Of a stretch of 64,000 bases of DNA, positions 9,913 to 20,365 are shown one piece after another (the first letter of the stretch is position 1; every line of letters begins with the position of its first letter). Source of the stretch: Thalassolituus oleivorans MIL-1 (GTDB taxonomy: Bacteria > Pseudomonadota > Gammaproteobacteria > Pseudomonadales > Oceanobacteraceae); assembly GCF_000355675.1 (NCBI RefSeq), contig NC_020888.1:2250883-2314882 (forward strand), in the 5' to 3' direction. The translations under genes and the position numbers were made by a program. Under the pieces are notes generated by a model. It was not told the DNA's origin and did not search any database. It saw nothing but the letters and a program-made list of their open reading frames with translations.

Positions 9913-10948
9913 CGTTCGATTCCGAGTTGAAACGGCTAGGTAAATCGAGACCAAAATGCAAATACGCAAGCTTAGTGGCGATACGACCACGTGGCGTGCG
10001 CGTGATGTATCCCTGCTGCATTAAATACGGCTCAAGTACATCTTCGATGGTATCGCGTTCTTCGCCAATGGATGCTGCAAGGCTATCTACACCGGCAGGG
10101 CCACCATCGTATTTTTCCATCAAGGTCAGCAATAAGCGTCGGTCCATGTGATCAAAACCTTGAGCATCGACATTGAGCATATTTAACGCGGCATTGGCGA
10201 TGTCTTGATCAACAATTCCCGTGCCTTTTACTTGGGCATAATCCCGCACTCGACGCAGCAAGCGATTAGCGATACGCGGAGTACCACGGGCACGACGAGC
10301 AATTTCGCGCGCTCCTGCGTTATCGAGTTCTAGCTCCATTAAACGCCCCGACCGCGCAACAATATGGCTCAAGTCATCAACGTTATAAAACTCTAAACGC
10401 TGCACAATGCCGAAGCGATCACGCAGAGGAGATGTTAATAAGCCCGCGCGCGTTGTCGCTCCCACAAGGGTAAATGCCGGTAAATCGATTTTTATCGAAC
10501 GTGCCGATGGACCTTCGCCAACCATAATATCCAGTTGGTAGTCTTCCATCGCTGGGTATAAAACTTCTTCAACCGCTGGATTTAAGCGATGAATTTCGTC
10601 GATAAATAAAACATCGCCCTCTTCTAAATTGGTCAGCATGGCAGCAAGGTCACCTGCTTTCTCCATCACCGGGCCAGAAGTCGATTTAATTTGTACGCCC
10701 ATTTCCTCGGCAATAATGTTAGCCAAGGTGGTTTTGCCTAACCCAGGAGGACCAAAAACCAAAGTGTGGTCAAGCGCTTCACCACGAGCGCGAGCGGCTC
10801 CGATGAAGATCTCCATCTGTTCACGCACAATGGGCTGACCGATATAGTCGGCGAGCATACGCGGACGAATAGCGCGATCTTGACGCTCTTCTACGCGCTC
10901 TTCACCTGATAATGGTGTTGCGGCAATAAAGCGATCATTCTCTATCAT
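9905..10948 (-). CDS. ruvB: Holliday junction branch migration ATPase RuvB
   Basis: A 347-residue AAA+ motor: [11 protein letters not shown] near the N-terminus, Walker [10 protein letters not shown], Walker [10 protein letters not shown], sensor 1 [18 protein letters not shown], and a C-terminal winged helix with [13 protein letters not shown]. RuvB pulls DNA through RuvA-bound Holliday junctions. Its start overlaps the ruvA stop by ATGA. Confidence 0.98.
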   Translation of the reverse strand: MIENDRFIAATPLSGEERVEERQDRAIRPRMLADYIGQPIVREQMEIFIGAARARGEALDHTLVFGPPGLGKTTLANIIAEEMGVQIKSTSGPVMEKAGDLAAMLTNLEEGDVLFIDEIHRLNPAVEEVLYPAMEDYQLDIMVGEGPSARSIKIDLPAFTLVGATTRAGLLTSPLRDRFGIVQRLEFYNVDDLSHIVARSGRLMELELDNAGAREIARRARGTPRIANRLLRRVRDYAQVKGTGIVDQDIANAALNMLNVDAQGFDHMDRRLLLTLMEKYDGGPAGVDSLAASIGEERDTIEDVLEPYLMQQGYITRTPRGRIATKLAYLHFGLDLPSRFNSESNDV

Positions 10949-11556
10949 GCGCCACCTAAGGTGTTGCGCAGAGCTTGGCGAATCATATCTTCAGCACTGG
11001 TGCAGGTATCCGCCACTTTCATCAGCATCTTGCTCGCATCTTGAGGCTTGTAGCCCAAAGCAACCAAGGCACCTTCTGCTTCTTGCAGTAGTTGGTTTTT
11101 ACCCGCTTGCTCATTTTGCTCAACCGCCGCCCATAGCGGCGCTGGCGCTTGCCATTCGATTAAACGATCTCGCATTTCAACAATTAACCGTTCAGCGGTT
11201 TTTTTGCCAACACCGGGCAATTTGGTCAAACCCGAAATGTCTTCTTGATGAACACAGCGCGCAAACGCACTGACGTCCATTCCTGACAAAATGGCCAAAC
11301 CTAGTTTTGGACCAACACCACTCACCTTAATCAAGGTACGAAAGAGACTACGTTGGCTCTTATCGCTAAAGCCATACAACTGGTGAGCATCTTCGCGAAT
11401 TGCGAGGTGGGTATATAAAGTGACGGGATCACCGAGCTTTCCCAGTACTGCGAAAGTAGATAGCGGCGCTTGGACTTCGTAGCCCACGCCATGAACATCA
11501 ATAAGCAGCTCTGGCGCTTGCTTCTCAATGATAAAACCTTGTAAACGACCGATCAT
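10945..11556 (-). CDS. ruvA: Holliday junction binding protein RuvA
   Basis: A 203-residue protein with the N-terminal OB fold [20 protein letters not shown], the two helix-hairpin-helix motifs ([16 protein letters not shown] and [18 protein letters not shown]) and a C-terminal RuvB-contacting domain after a linker. It binds four-way junctions as a tetramer. ruvC lies 90 nt upstream on the same strand. Confidence 0.98.
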   Translation of the reverse strand: MIGRLQGFIIEKQAPELLIDVHGVGYEVQAPLSTFAVLGKLGDPVTLYTHLAIREDAHQLYGFSDKSQRSLFRTLIKVSGVGPKLGLAILSGMDVSAFARCVHQEDISGLTKLPGVGKKTAERLIVEMRDRLIEWQAPAPLWAAVEQNEQAGKNQLLQEAEGALVALGYKPQDASKMLMKVADTCTSAEDMIRQALRNTLGGA

Positions 11557-11646
11557 GATGACGACACAACGAAGGGATGACTGAAAGCGGCTAGCCTATC
11601 AGCAAAAGACGCTGAGACTCAACGCATCATTGAGTTTTGCGCTCGA

Positions 11647-12165
11647 TTAACGCGACCGACCACGACGAAATTGGGTAAGCCCAGCTTGGCTGATTAAACT
11701 GGCAGTGGTATGCGCATGACAGATCGCAATGGCTAGGGCATCGGCGGCATCGGCTTGAGGAATACCAGGAAGTTTTAATAACCGTTGAACCATATGTTGC
11801 ACTTGTTCTTTGTCAGCGGCACCAGTCCCCACTACCGCCTGCTTAATCGTGCGCGGTGCGTATTCGTGTACTGGCAAATTTTGCATACTAGCCGCCACAA
11901 TAGCGACCCCCCTTGCTTGCCCTAGCTTAAGAGCAGACGAGGCATTACTCCCCATAAACACCTGCTCGATGGCAAATTGCTGCGGGCAATGTAATTCGAT
12001 CAATTGCGTGACGCTTTCAAATATGACTTTCAAACGATCGGCAAGATCGCCGGCCCCAGTACGAATGCATCCGCTGGCAATATATTCTATTCGTTGTCCA
12101 ACCGTATTAATCACACCAAATCCGGTTAAACGTGAACCTGGATCAATACCGAGAATAATCGCCAT
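11647..12165 (-). CDS. ruvC: Holliday junction endonuclease RuvC
   Basis: A 172-residue resolvase with the acidic residues expected of the catalytic site: Asp7 in [14 protein letters not shown], Glu in FAIEQVFMG, and the Asp pair in [15 protein letters not shown]. It resolves junctions processed by RuvAB. No lexA-type box is evident upstream. The usual gamma-proteobacterial neighbour yebC is absent; a lipoprotein gene and clpB lie upstream instead. Confidence 0.97.
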   Translation of the reverse strand: MAIILGIDPGSRLTGFGVINTVGQRIEYIASGCIRTGAGDLADRLKVIFESVTQLIELHCPQQFAIEQVFMGSNASSALKLGQARGVAIVAASMQNLPVHEYAPRTIKQAVVGTGAADKEQVQHMVQRLLKLPGIPQADAADALAIAICHAHTTASLISQAGLTQFRRGRSR

Positions 12166-12188
12166 AAGGCTGCCTTTTATCGCTGTGC

Positions 12189-12578
12189 TTAGGGATGTTC
12201 AAACACCCATTGCTGACTCGTATCGCGATTAACCACCGTAACACTATGCCAGTCGCGCGGTAATTCGATACGACGACAAGGACTGGTCATCATCTGCGGC
12301 AACATGCGCCCAGATGGTGGCGTCGCAATAAAGTACTCAACCATGAGATCCCCATCTTCATGCTGTTGCTTACTCAACTCGACACTATAGCCAGGTGTTG
12401 GTTTTTCTCCTGCTGCGATAGTCAGCTTGCCATCAACCACCACAACGCTTTCCATGACGACACAATTCAAAGCAGCATTACTTGGCAGATTAATATGCTC
12501 CGGCTGTCCCGCGCACCCTGCCATCACTGCCGTCGCGACAAAAACTATCCCTGACACTAGACCCATGAGTCTTGTCAT
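12189..12578 (-). CDS. PrcB-like lipoprotein
   Basis: A 129-residue predicted lipoprotein with lipobox VMAGC (Cys22). The C-terminal half, [11 protein letters not shown] followed by [20 protein letters not shown] and the SPCRRIELP ending, resembles the PrcB C-terminal domain (GYsVei...PPpG...sPy..v.ip) found in a treponemal protease complex. The ATG at 12576-12578 has a strong GGGGGAAGG site; a TTG five codons upstream lies within that site and is rejected. Function is unknown; a role as protease cofactor or envelope lipoprotein is only an inference from the domain. Confidence 0.68.
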   Translation of the reverse strand: MTRLMGLVSGIVFVATAVMAGCAGQPEHINLPSNAALNCVVMESVVVVDGKLTIAAGEKPTPGYSVELSKQQHEDGDLMVEYFIATPPSGRMLPQMMTSPCRRIELPRDWHSVTVVNRDTSQQWVFEHP

Positions 12579-12593
12579 ACTGCCTTCCCCCAA

Positions 12594-12633
12594 ATAAAAA
12601 CGGCAACTTCACTATTTAATTGTGAAGTTGCCG
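12594..12633 (-). terminator. Rho-independent terminator of clpB
   Basis: A 12-bp perfect stem (CGGCAACTTCAC at 12601-12612 with GTGAAGTTGCCG at 12622-12633) around a 9-nt loop. On the minus strand it is followed by TTTTTATTTG. It lies 48 nt downstream of the clpB stop. Confidence 0.85.
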
Positions 12634-12681
12634 CAGTATATCGGGCTTAGGGCTAGCGTCCAAATCAAGCCTTAACCAATG

Positions 12682-15267
12682 TTAACGACCAGTGAATACC
12701 AATTCTCCATCTTTTACTTCAGCGACGATGGTGCTGCCCGGCATAAACCGCCCTGCGAGAATATCCTGCGCCAGTGGATTCTCAATCGAACGCTGTATCG
12801 CGCGCTTGAGTGGTCGAGCACCAAATATAGGGTCGTAACCAACCTCAACCAAACGTTCAATCGCACCATCCGACATTTCAAAACCGAGATCACGATCTTT
12901 TAAGCGATCACGCAGCAACTGCAACTGAATATCAGCAATACCACGAATTTGCGATTTTTCTAGTGGATGGAAAACCACAGCCTCATCGATACGGTTAATA
13001 AACTCTGGGCGGAAGTGCGCACCCACAATTTCCATAACAGCATCGCGCATGGCTTCGTACGATTCATTGGCAAACATGCTTTGAATAACGTCCGAACCTA
13101 AGTTAGAAGTCATGACTAAGACGGTATTTTTAAAATCGACCTTACGACCTTGCCCATCGGTTAACTGACCGTCATCCAATACTTGCAGCAAGATGTTAAA
13201 TACATCCGGATGCGCCTTTTCTACTTCATCTAATAAAATCACTGAATACGGCTTACGGCGTACCGCTTCGGTTAAATGCCCGCCTTCTTCATAGCCAACG
13301 TAACCTGGAGGCGCACCGATTAAACGCGCCACCGAATGTTTCTCCATAAACTCCGACATGTCGATACGGATCATGGCATCGCGACTATCGAACATAAAAT
13401 TCGCTAACGCTTTGCACAATTCTGTTTTACCCACGCCAGTTGGTCCTAAAAACAAGAAAGAACCGTTAGGGCGATTAGGATCTGACAAGCCTGCCCGCGA
13501 GCGCCTTACCGCATTCGATACCGCGGCAATGGCTTGATCTTGGCCGACAACCGAGTCATGCAACACAGACTCCATGCGCAATAATTTTTCACGCTCACCT
13601 TCGAGCATTTTACTGACGGGTACGCCGGTCCATTTAGACACGATTTCGGCGATCTCATCTTCCGTGACCTTGTTACGTAACAAGGTGAACTCTTGCGAAC
13701 CAGAAGCTTCCGCTTCGCTCGCTGCCGCCAACTGCTTTTCTAACTCTGGAATGGTGCCATATTGCAGCTCCGACATGCGCTGCAAATCACCTGCGCGACG
13801 CGCAGCATCCATTTCAATACGCGCTTGTTCGAGCAATTCTTTTGATTTACTAGCGCCTTCGAGCAAGGCCTTTTCTTTCTTCCAAACGTCTTCTAATTCA
13901 ACATAGGCACGGCCAGCTTTATTGATTTCTTCATTAAGATCCGACAAGCGTTGCTTAGCCGCATCGTCTTTTTCTTTGCGCAGTGCTTCGCGCTCAATTT
14001 TAAGCTGAATCAAACGACGTTCGAGCTTATCCATATCGTGTGGTTTTGAGTCGATTTCCATCCGAATCAGCGATGCTGCCTCATCGATCAAATCAATGGC
14101 TTTATCCGGCAATTGACGATCAGCGATATAACGAGTCGATAATTTCGCCGCTGCAATAATCGCGCTATCGGTAATCTGTACACCATGATGCACTTCGTAA
14201 CGCTCTTTTAAGCCCCGTAAAATGGCAATGGTATCTTCTACGCTCGGTTCATCCACCAGCACTTTTTGGAAACGACGCTCTAGAGCCGCATCTTTTTCAA
14301 TAAAAGTACGGTATTCGTCCAGCGTAGTCGCGCCAACGCAATGCAACTCACCGCGCGCTAACGCAGGCTTAAGCATGTTACCCGCGTCCATTGCACCGTC
14401 ACTCTTACCAGCGCCAACCATGGTATGTAATTCATCGATAAAAAGAATGATGCGCCCTTCTTCTTTCTGCACATCTTTAAGTACTGACTTTAAGCGCTCT
14501 TCAAATTCGCCACGGTATTTAGCACCGGCCAGTAAAGACCCCATATCCAGCGACAAAATGCGCTTATTTTTAAGGTTCTCTGGTACTTCGCCATTCACGA
14601 TGCGTTGCGCCAAACCTTCCACCACGGCTGTTTTACCAACGCCGGGCTGACCAATTAAGACAGGGTTGTTTTTAGTACGACGTTGCAATACCTGAATGGT
14701 GCGACGAATTTCATCGTCACGGCCAATGACAGGATCGAGCTTTCCGGCTTCTGCGCGCTCGGTGAGATCAATACAGTACTTGCCCAGAGCCTGACGATTG
14801 TCTTCGGCATTGGCATCATTCACGGCTTCGCCTCCTCGCATTTCAGTAATGGCTTTATCAATCGCATCCGATGTTAATTTAACCTCAGCTAAGGCTCGCC
14901 CAGTGGCACCTTTATCCCCCAAAGCGACCAATAAGAAGAGTTCGCTCGATACAAACTGATCACCGCGTTTTTGCGCTTCTTTATCAGCCAAATTTAACAA
15001 TCGACCTAACTCAGGTGCGATTTGAATATTGCCATCAGGGCTGCTGACGCGGGGCTGATCTTTCAAAACGCCACGTAAGGTTTTTTCAAGCTCTGGCACG
15101 TTGACGCTACAGCGACGTAAAACATCTTTAATAGAACTACTTGGCTGCTCTAACAATGCCAATAGTACGTGCACAGTATCGATTTGATTATGGTCTTGGC
15201 CCAGCGCCAAGCTTTGACTCTCAGCTAAGGCGTTTTGCAAACTGGTCGTTAAACGATCCATACGCAT
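12682..15267 (-). CDS. clpB: Disaggregase chaperone ClpB
   Basis: An 861-residue Hsp100 protein: N-terminal Clp_N repeats ([18 protein letters not shown]), first AAA+ domain with Walker [11 protein letters not shown], the long coiled-coil middle domain (about 400-530), the second AAA+ domain with Walker [15 protein letters not shown], and the C-terminal domain. With DnaK it rescues aggregated proteins. The ATG at 15265-15267 matches the family N-terminus and has a GGAG site; the frame extends 7 codons upstream but without support. A sigma-32-type promoter lies 47-76 nt upstream. Confidence 0.98.
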   Translation of the reverse strand: MRMDRLTTSLQNALAESQSLALGQDHNQIDTVHVLLALLEQPSSSIKDVLRRCSVNVPELEKTLRGVLKDQPRVSSPDGNIQIAPELGRLLNLADKEAQKRGDQFVSSELFLLVALGDKGATGRALAEVKLTSDAIDKAITEMRGGEAVNDANAEDNRQALGKYCIDLTERAEAGKLDPVIGRDDEIRRTIQVLQRRTKNNPVLIGQPGVGKTAVVEGLAQRIVNGEVPENLKNKRILSLDMGSLLAGAKYRGEFEERLKSVLKDVQKEEGRIILFIDELHTMVGAGKSDGAMDAGNMLKPALARGELHCVGATTLDEYRTFIEKDAALERRFQKVLVDEPSVEDTIAILRGLKERYEVHHGVQITDSAIIAAAKLSTRYIADRQLPDKAIDLIDEAASLIRMEIDSKPHDMDKLERRLIQLKIEREALRKEKDDAAKQRLSDLNEEINKAGRAYVELEDVWKKEKALLEGASKSKELLEQARIEMDAARRAGDLQRMSELQYGTIPELEKQLAAASEAEASGSQEFTLLRNKVTEDEIAEIVSKWTGVPVSKMLEGEREKLLRMESVLHDSVVGQDQAIAAVSNAVRRSRAGLSDPNRPNGSFLFLGPTGVGKTELCKALANFMFDSRDAMIRIDMSEFMEKHSVARLIGAPPGYVGYEEGGHLTEAVRRKPYSVILLDEVEKAHPDVFNILLQVLDDGQLTDGQGRKVDFKNTVLVMTSNLGSDVIQSMFANESYEAMRDAVMEIVGAHFRPEFINRIDEAVVFHPLEKSQIRGIADIQLQLLRDRLKDRDLGFEMSDGAIERLVEVGYDPIFGARPLKRAIQRSIENPLAQDILAGRFMPGSTIVAEVKDGELVFTGR

Positions 15268-15313
15268 AGTGTGTCTCCTGCTCCCCATTCTTGGGATTCA
15301 ATTCTGTTAACGC

Positions 15314-15343
15314 TAAGATGCGGTCACTTTAATAAAATTCAAG
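15314..15343 (-). promoter_or_regulatory. Sigma-32 (heat shock) promoter for clpB
   Basis: On the minus strand CTTGAA (15338-15343) and CCGCATCTTA (15314-15323) stand 13-14 nt apart, close to the RpoH consensus CTTGAAA-N(12-14)-CCCCATnTA. The box lies about 50 nt upstream of the clpB ATG, a standard heat-shock target. Confidence 0.72.
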
Positions 15344-15417
15344 TTACCAATGCTAAAAGTTTAGAATTTCTAATGATTATCTGTATTGATCCAGAGCAAG
15401 TTGCATAACCACTGACG

Positions 15418-15423
15418 TATAAT
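15418..15423 (+). promoter_or_regulatory. Possible -10 box for the EamA transporter gene
   Basis: A perfect TATAAT preceded by TGACG, about 100 nt upstream of the GTG at 15523. No good -35 hexamer is seen at 17 nt, so the assignment is tentative. Confidence 0.35.
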
Positions 15424-15522
15424 GCACAACCCGACCTTCTGGCTAGTCAGGCATATATGGTGACTTGGGCTTGATTTCACAAGTGCAGCATAGGTCAAAT
15501 TTCTCGGTATTAAGGACACGAC

Positions 15523-16380
15523 GTGCATCAACATCAACTCCGTCAGGGCGCCCTGTTTCTATTGATGGGCGAAGCATTACTGGCGGTTATGGGCGGCATG
15601 ATCAAGTATCTATCAGATACGCTTTCCACAGAGCAAATCGTGTTTTTTCGCAATGCCGCTGGATTAGTCATACTTGCGCCACTCGTGCTGCAACAAGGAA
15701 GAAAGCTTCTGCACACCCAAGTGTGGCATTGGCATCTCATGCGCGGACTAGTCGGTGTTTCCGCCATGTATTGCTACTTCTGGGCTTTGGGCCATATGCC
15801 ATTAACAGAAGCCTTTTTGGTGAAGCTATCAAGCCCATTCTTTATGCCACTCATCGGCCTGCTTTGGCTAGGTGAGCGTGCCGGGCGTTACAGCCTACTA
15901 GCCGTCGCTGTTGGATTTGCCGGGGTCGCGTGCATATTGCGCCCTGATGACAGTACCTTCACATTTATTGCGTTAGTCGCTTTACTAGGCGCCTTTCTCG
16001 CCGCTTTAGCAAAGGTCACGATACGCCGTATGTCGGCCACTGAATCAAGTCAGACCATTGTTTTTTACTTTGGACTGATCGCCGCTATTGTTTCGGCTCC
16101 GGGGGCGGCACTGAATTGGCAACCAGTGCCCAATGATATGTGGGGCTGGATCTTATTATTGGGCCTAGTGGCGACGGTTGGGCAACTATTACTCACCCGT
16201 GCCTATCGAATTGCCCCTACCGGCAAGGTTGGAGTTTATGCCTACAGCGCTGTGCTCTATGGCGCCGTCATGGGGTGGTACTTCTGGGATGAACTCCCGC
16301 TATGGACCACATGGCTGGGAGCTACCCTGATTGTTAGCGCAGGATTACTAAATCTCTACCAACCTAAATCGAAGCACTAG
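15523..16380 (+). CDS. EamA-family (DMT) transporter
   Basis: A 285-residue membrane protein with ten predicted helices arranged as two EamA repeats (MGGMIKYLSDTLSTEQIVFFRN in the first, GLVATVGQLLLTRAYRIAP in the second), the size typical of drug/metabolite transporters with the RhaT/YdcZ-like fold. The substrate cannot be told from sequence. The start is a GTG at 15523 with AAGGA 7 nt upstream. It is divergent from clpB, with the LysR gene 130 nt downstream on the same strand. Confidence 0.85.
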   Translation: MHQHQLRQGALFLLMGEALLAVMGGMIKYLSDTLSTEQIVFFRNAAGLVILAPLVLQQGRKLLHTQVWHWHLMRGLVGVSAMYCYFWALGHMPLTEAFLVKLSSPFFMPLIGLLWLGERAGRYSLLAVAVGFAGVACILRPDDSTFTFIALVALLGAFLAALAKVTIRRMSATESSQTIVFYFGLIAAIVSAPGAALNWQPVPNDMWGWILLLGLVATVGQLLLTRAYRIAPTGKVGVYAYSAVLYGAVMGWYFWDELPLWTTWLGATLIVSAGLLNLYQPKSKH

Positions 16381-16509
16381 GACCCCATAACATAACAAGA
16401 ATATAAGTCTCGTTAGCTATTGGTCTCACCTAGGACAATTTGAGCTATTTATTTCCATTAACTTAATTATAATGACATTATGTTTTAGTTTATGGAGTTT
16501 AATTCACTT

Positions 16510-17406
16510 ATGTCTCGTATCGATCCGCTTCAGACCTTCGTCGCCGTCGTTCGTACTCGCAACTTTACTTCCGCTGCCGACGCCCTAGGGGTCACTCCAT
16601 CGGCTGTCAGTAAGCAGATCAGCACTCTTGAAGAACGGCTAGGTGTACGCCTACTTAACAGAACAACACGTTCGGTTAGCCCAACAGAAGCTGGACAGAT
16701 GTTCTATCAGCACTGTGAAAATATACTGGATTCCATTAGCGAAGCCGAAAAGCTTGTCACCGACTTCGATGATACCCCTAAGGGGCGATTGCGCATCACC
16801 GCGATGTCGAATTTCGGTCGCCGTGAACTCGCTCGGATATTTAACGACTTTTCCAATAAATACCCAGACATCAGTTTTGACCTGCACATATCCGACCGTC
16901 CGGTAGACATTGTTAAAGAGGGATTCGACTTCGCGTTACGCATCGGTTCGTTAGAAGATTCGCGTCTTATTGCGAAGCCGGTCGCCGAACAACGCATCGT
17001 CATCTGTGCTTCACCTGAATATCTAGAAAAATGGGGGACTCCAACCTCCCTCGAAGATCTAGCTAACCACCGTATCTTAGTCGTTGCGAATGCCGAGTAT
17101 GCGCGGATCAATTGGTTACGGCAGTTTGAAAAAGATCATGGTTTCAGTTTAGCGAGCATAGAGCGCAAGCTCACCGTAAACGATATTGATCTGGTCTATG
17201 AAGCCTGTATTACAGGAATGGGGATTACAGCTTTACCGACGTACATCGCCGAGCGCCATTTAAATAGTGGGGAGTTAGTTAGATTGTTTAGCGAGATGGA
17301 CATCCCTGTTCGAACGATCAAGGTGGTGTTCCCACAGAATCGCTACCTTGCCAATAAAAGCCGTGCGTTTTTAGATTTCATCACGGCTTATTTCAGTCAC
17401 TCGTAA
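16510..17406 (+). CDS. LysR-family transcriptional regulator
   Basis: A regulator of 298 residues: N-terminal winged helix-turn-helix (NFTSAADALGVTPSAVSKQI, then LEERLGVRLLNRTTRSVSPT) and a substrate-binding domain from about residue 90. The sequence belongs to the CrgA/DsdC-like subgroup with FNDFSNKYPDISFDLHISDRPVDIV. The ATG at 16510 has a GGAG site; one at 16492 would add 6 residues. The target is not evident. LysR regulators often control a divergent neighbour, but here neighbours are co-directional (EamA) or convergent (thioesterase). Confidence 0.9.
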   Translation: MSRIDPLQTFVAVVRTRNFTSAADALGVTPSAVSKQISTLEERLGVRLLNRTTRSVSPTEAGQMFYQHCENILDSISEAEKLVTDFDDTPKGRLRITAMSNFGRRELARIFNDFSNKYPDISFDLHISDRPVDIVKEGFDFALRIGSLEDSRLIAKPVAEQRIVICASPEYLEKWGTPTSLEDLANHRILVVANAEYARINWLRQFEKDHGFSLASIERKLTVNDIDLVYEACITGMGITALPTYIAERHLNSGELVRLFSEMDIPVRTIKVVFPQNRYLANKSRAFLDFITAYFSHS

Positions 17407-17420
17407 CAGGTTTACGAGTG
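17398..17420. terminator. Weak hairpin between convergent genes
   Basis: CACTCGTAA at 17398-17406 pairs with TTACGAGTG at 17412-17420 over a short loop, right at the stop of the LysR gene and just before the stop of the convergent thioesterase gene. A T-run is poor (CCTTATTCTT), so termination is possible but not certain. Confidence 0.4.
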
Positions 17421-17422
17421 CC

Positions 17423-17872
17423 TTATTCTTCCATGGCCAATACTTGATCTGGTGCACAACGCTCATAAAACACTGGTGGAACGGGTGTTATTTTGCGCTC
17501 GTCATAGTCATAAAACACGATACCGGTTTTCGCGGTAGCGATAACTCGATCCTGTGACTCATTGGTAACCATGTAGATAAAGTCGCAGCCATATTTGTTG
17601 AAATCCGTAATACCGACCTGAAAAGTCAGATCATCACCGACAAACGACTGTTGCAAAAAGCTAACCGCGATATCAGTAACCATGATACCGACACCACCAA
17701 CGTTGAACTCACCAAAATCGTATTTACGCAAATAGCGCAAACGCGCCTCGTGTAACAACGACACCATACGGTCATTGCCGAGATGGTTGCCATAGTTAAT
17801 ATCAGATACTCGTACGGCCATGCGAGTAATGAATGTGAACTTATCCGGTAAATCGAGAGTAACGCGTGCCAA
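17423..17872 (-). CDS. Hotdog-fold acyl-CoA thioesterase
   Basis: A 149-residue 4HBT-family protein. The segment VRVSDINYGNHLGNDRMVSLLHEARLRYL matches the FcbC/YbgC-type active region, with Asn in place of the Asp that is usual in DTDAxG members (compare YbgC at 9472-9912). It probably hydrolyses an acyl-CoA; the substrate is unknown. It has its own upstream region with no clear box. Confidence 0.82.
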   Translation of the reverse strand: MARVTLDLPDKFTFITRMAVRVSDINYGNHLGNDRMVSLLHEARLRYLRKYDFGEFNVGGVGIMVTDIAVSFLQQSFVGDDLTFQVGITDFNKYGCDFIYMVTNESQDRVIATAKTGIVFYDYDERKITPVPPVFYERCAPDQVLAMEE

Positions 17873-18138
17873 AATAGACTCCTTTCCTAGTAGAACTTAG
17901 GAATTCCCTACGCTTCTTCACAAAAGTGCGGGAATTATAGTGGTAACAACCAATCCAATAGGTTCTACTAGTATGTAGTTGGGCAGTTATTGAATTAGAC
18001 GTCTATGTTTTTGATATAACAAATAGGTCCAAATCATCTCAGTGTTTGCTATACATAAGCAACACAATGTTGAATGACAATTAATTGATGCTGGACATAC
18101 AGCACAAATGGACAACAAAAAGGAATACAATTCAGCCT

Positions 18139-20277
18139 ATGTTTTCCCAAAAACAATACATTTTGCGCCCTCTTTGTACTGGCCTATTGGCTATGTTCTC
18201 AATGGCGTCGGTTGCAACAATTCCAGATATCGCTCCCGGTACACCATTTACACCGCTTCAACCGGCACAGGAACATGCAGTCACAACACAACAGATTATG
18301 AGTAATCTGTTACGGGGACATTACGAGCGCAAACGCTTAGACAACGCGATGTCATCGCAAGTTCTTGATACGTTACTCGATGATATCGACAGTACTCGCA
18401 GCTACATGCTGGCCAGCGACATTGCAGAATTTGAGCAATATCGTACGTCGTTAGACGAAGCCCTCAGTCGCGGCAACATGGCTCCAGCCTTCTCTATCTA
18501 CAATCGCTTCGAGCAACGCGTGGCAGAGCGCCTATCGTTTTTATTGAACGAACTGAGCAACCACGTCAAAGACTACAATTACAAACAAGACGAAACCTTA
18601 GAGCTTGATCGCGAAGATGCCCCATGGGCAACAACCGCAGCAGAACTTGATGAGTTATGGCGCAAACGCTTAAAGAACTCGATTCTGAATCTTAAACTGG
18701 CAGGCAAAGAGCAAGATGACATCATCAAGCTGCTAACCCGCCGTTATCAAAATCAGCTCAATCGCGTTTATCTATCCAAGCCGGAAGACGCTTACCAAAC
18801 ATTCATGAACGCGGTGACTCGTACATTCGATCCACACACGCAATATTTTTCTCCGCGCAATTCAGAAAACTTCAATATCAATATGAGCCTATCCTTGCAA
18901 GGGATTGGCGCGGTGCTTCAAACCGAAGATGAACACACTAAGGTCGTGCGTCTTGTGCCTGGTGGACCGGCAGCCAAAGCCAACAACTTGTCGCCAGCGG
19001 ATAAAATCGTCGGCGTTGGACAAGATGCCGATGGTGAGATTGTTGATGTTATCGGCTGGCGTTTGGATGAAGTGGTCGATTTAATTCGTGGCGCTAGCGG
19101 CACCACAGTTCGCTTAGAAATCCTACCGGCAGATAGCAGCGGTAGTGATAGCAAAGTCATTTCTATCGTGCGTGACGAAGTTAAGTTGGAAGAACAGTCA
19201 GCCCAGAAAGAAATCATTGAGCTAAAAGATGGCGACAAAACCCGTCGCATTGGCGTGATTGATATCCCAACCTTCTACATCGACTTCCAAGGTCGTATGG
19301 AAAACCGTCCAGATTATAAAAGCACAACTCGCGATGTTCGTAAGCTTATTACAGAGTTGAAAGAAGAAGGCATTGATGGCCTGATTATTGATCTGCGCAA
19401 CAACGGTGGTGGTTCTTTAGAAGAAGCCATCGACTTAACCGGGCTATTTATTCCTACAGGTCCTGTCGTGCAAGTACGTGGGATTCGTGACCGCGTTGAA
19501 GTACTACAAGATCAAGACCCAGAAGTGCTTTACGATGGCCCTATGACTGTTTTAGTTAACCGCTTAAGCGCTTCTGCTTCTGAAATTTTCGCTGGAGCTA
19601 TTCAAGATTACGGTCGCGGCTTAATTGTCGGCGGTCAGACCTTTGGTAAGGGCACGGTGCAATCGCTGCGTCCGCTGACTCAGGGCCAATTGAAGATCAC
19701 TCAAGCTAAGTTCTATCGTGTGTCGGGTGATAGTACGCAGCATCAAGGTGTTATTCCTGATGTGTTGTTCCCTTCTCTGTTTGATAAAGAGAAGATCGGT
19801 GAAAGCGCTCTTAAAGCCGCCTTACCATGGGATACCATCCAACCTGCGCGCAAAGCAGGCATTAACACGATTACACCGACTCTGCCGCATTTGCGTGAAT
19901 TACACGATGCCCGCATTGAACACAATCCAGACTTTTTATTCCTACGTGAACAAAAAGAAATGATTACGGAAATGCGCGACAAAACAGAAGTATCACTGAA
20001 CGAAGAAGTGCGCAAAAAAGAACGTGAAGCCAATGACGAGCGCCGCTTATCGCTAGAAAACAAGCGCCGTAAAGCGAAAGGTATGGAACTTCTAACAGCA
20101 CTTGATGATGCTGCAAGTAATGGCGAAGAGACGCCCGCCAAAGCTGAAGCAGATAAGTCAGACGAGACTAAGAAACCAGAAGAAGAGGATGCTATTTTAG
20201 AAGAAGCCGGTTATATCTTGCTCGACTATGAGCATATGACCCAAGGCGCGATGACAGCTCAGCGCTTAGATAACTAA
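18139..20277 (+). CDS. prc: Tail-specific periplasmic protease Prc (Tsp)
   Basis: A C-terminal processing protease of about 712 residues: signal peptide MFSQKQYILRPLCTGLLAMF (cleavage after ASVA), an N-terminal domain, a PDZ domain (SLQGIGAVLQTEDEHTKVVR, LVPGGPAAKANNLSPADKIV), and the S41 peptidase domain with the catalytic serine in RLSASASEIFAG and lysine in TFGKGTVQ. The C-terminal half carries the DUF3340-type extension, rich in Lys and Glu. Prc trims periplasmic proteins. The start at 18139 gives a normal signal peptide; an upstream ATG at 18085 would place 18 extra residues before it. Confidence 0.93.
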   Translation: MFSQKQYILRPLCTGLLAMFSMASVATIPDIAPGTPFTPLQPAQEHAVTTQQIMSNLLRGHYERKRLDNAMSSQVLDTLLDDIDSTRSYMLASDIAEFEQYRTSLDEALSRGNMAPAFSIYNRFEQRVAERLSFLLNELSNHVKDYNYKQDETLELDREDAPWATTAAELDELWRKRLKNSILNLKLAGKEQDDIIKLLTRRYQNQLNRVYLSKPEDAYQTFMNAVTRTFDPHTQYFSPRNSENFNINMSLSLQGIGAVLQTEDEHTKVVRLVPGGPAAKANNLSPADKIVGVGQDADGEIVDVIGWRLDEVVDLIRGASGTTVRLEILPADSSGSDSKVISIVRDEVKLEEQSAQKEIIELKDGDKTRRIGVIDIPTFYIDFQGRMENRPDYKSTTRDVRKLITELKEEGIDGLIIDLRNNGGGSLEEAIDLTGLFIPTGPVVQVRGIRDRVEVLQDQDPEVLYDGPMTVLVNRLSASASEIFAGAIQDYGRGLIVGGQTFGKGTVQSLRPLTQGQLKITQAKFYRVSGDSTQHQGVIPDVLFPSLFDKEKIGESALKAALPWDTIQPARKAGINTITPTLPHLRELHDARIEHNPDFLFLREQKEMITEMRDKTEVSLNEEVRKKEREANDERRLSLENKRRKAKGMELLTALDDAASNGEETPAKAEADKSDETKKPEEEDAILEEAGYILLDYEHMTQGAMTAQRLDN

Positions 20278-20310
20278 ACGTACATCCAACGGTTAAAAAA
20301 TCGTAACTAT

Positions 20311-20340
20311 AAAAAAACCGGCGTCAGGCCGGTTTTTTTA
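20311..20340. terminator. Bidirectional rho-independent terminator
   Basis: A GC-rich stem (ACCGGC with GCCGGT, loop GTCAG) flanked by seven A and seven T residues, lying between the convergent prc and YajG-like genes. It can serve both strands. Confidence 0.9.
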
Positions 20341-20365
20341 TATCTTATAAAGCTACAACCTATGG

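Noticed and set aside
13574-13906. Open frames opposite clpB, pheT and other long genes
   Set aside because: They lie antisense to well-supported core genes and have no start signals or family resemblance.
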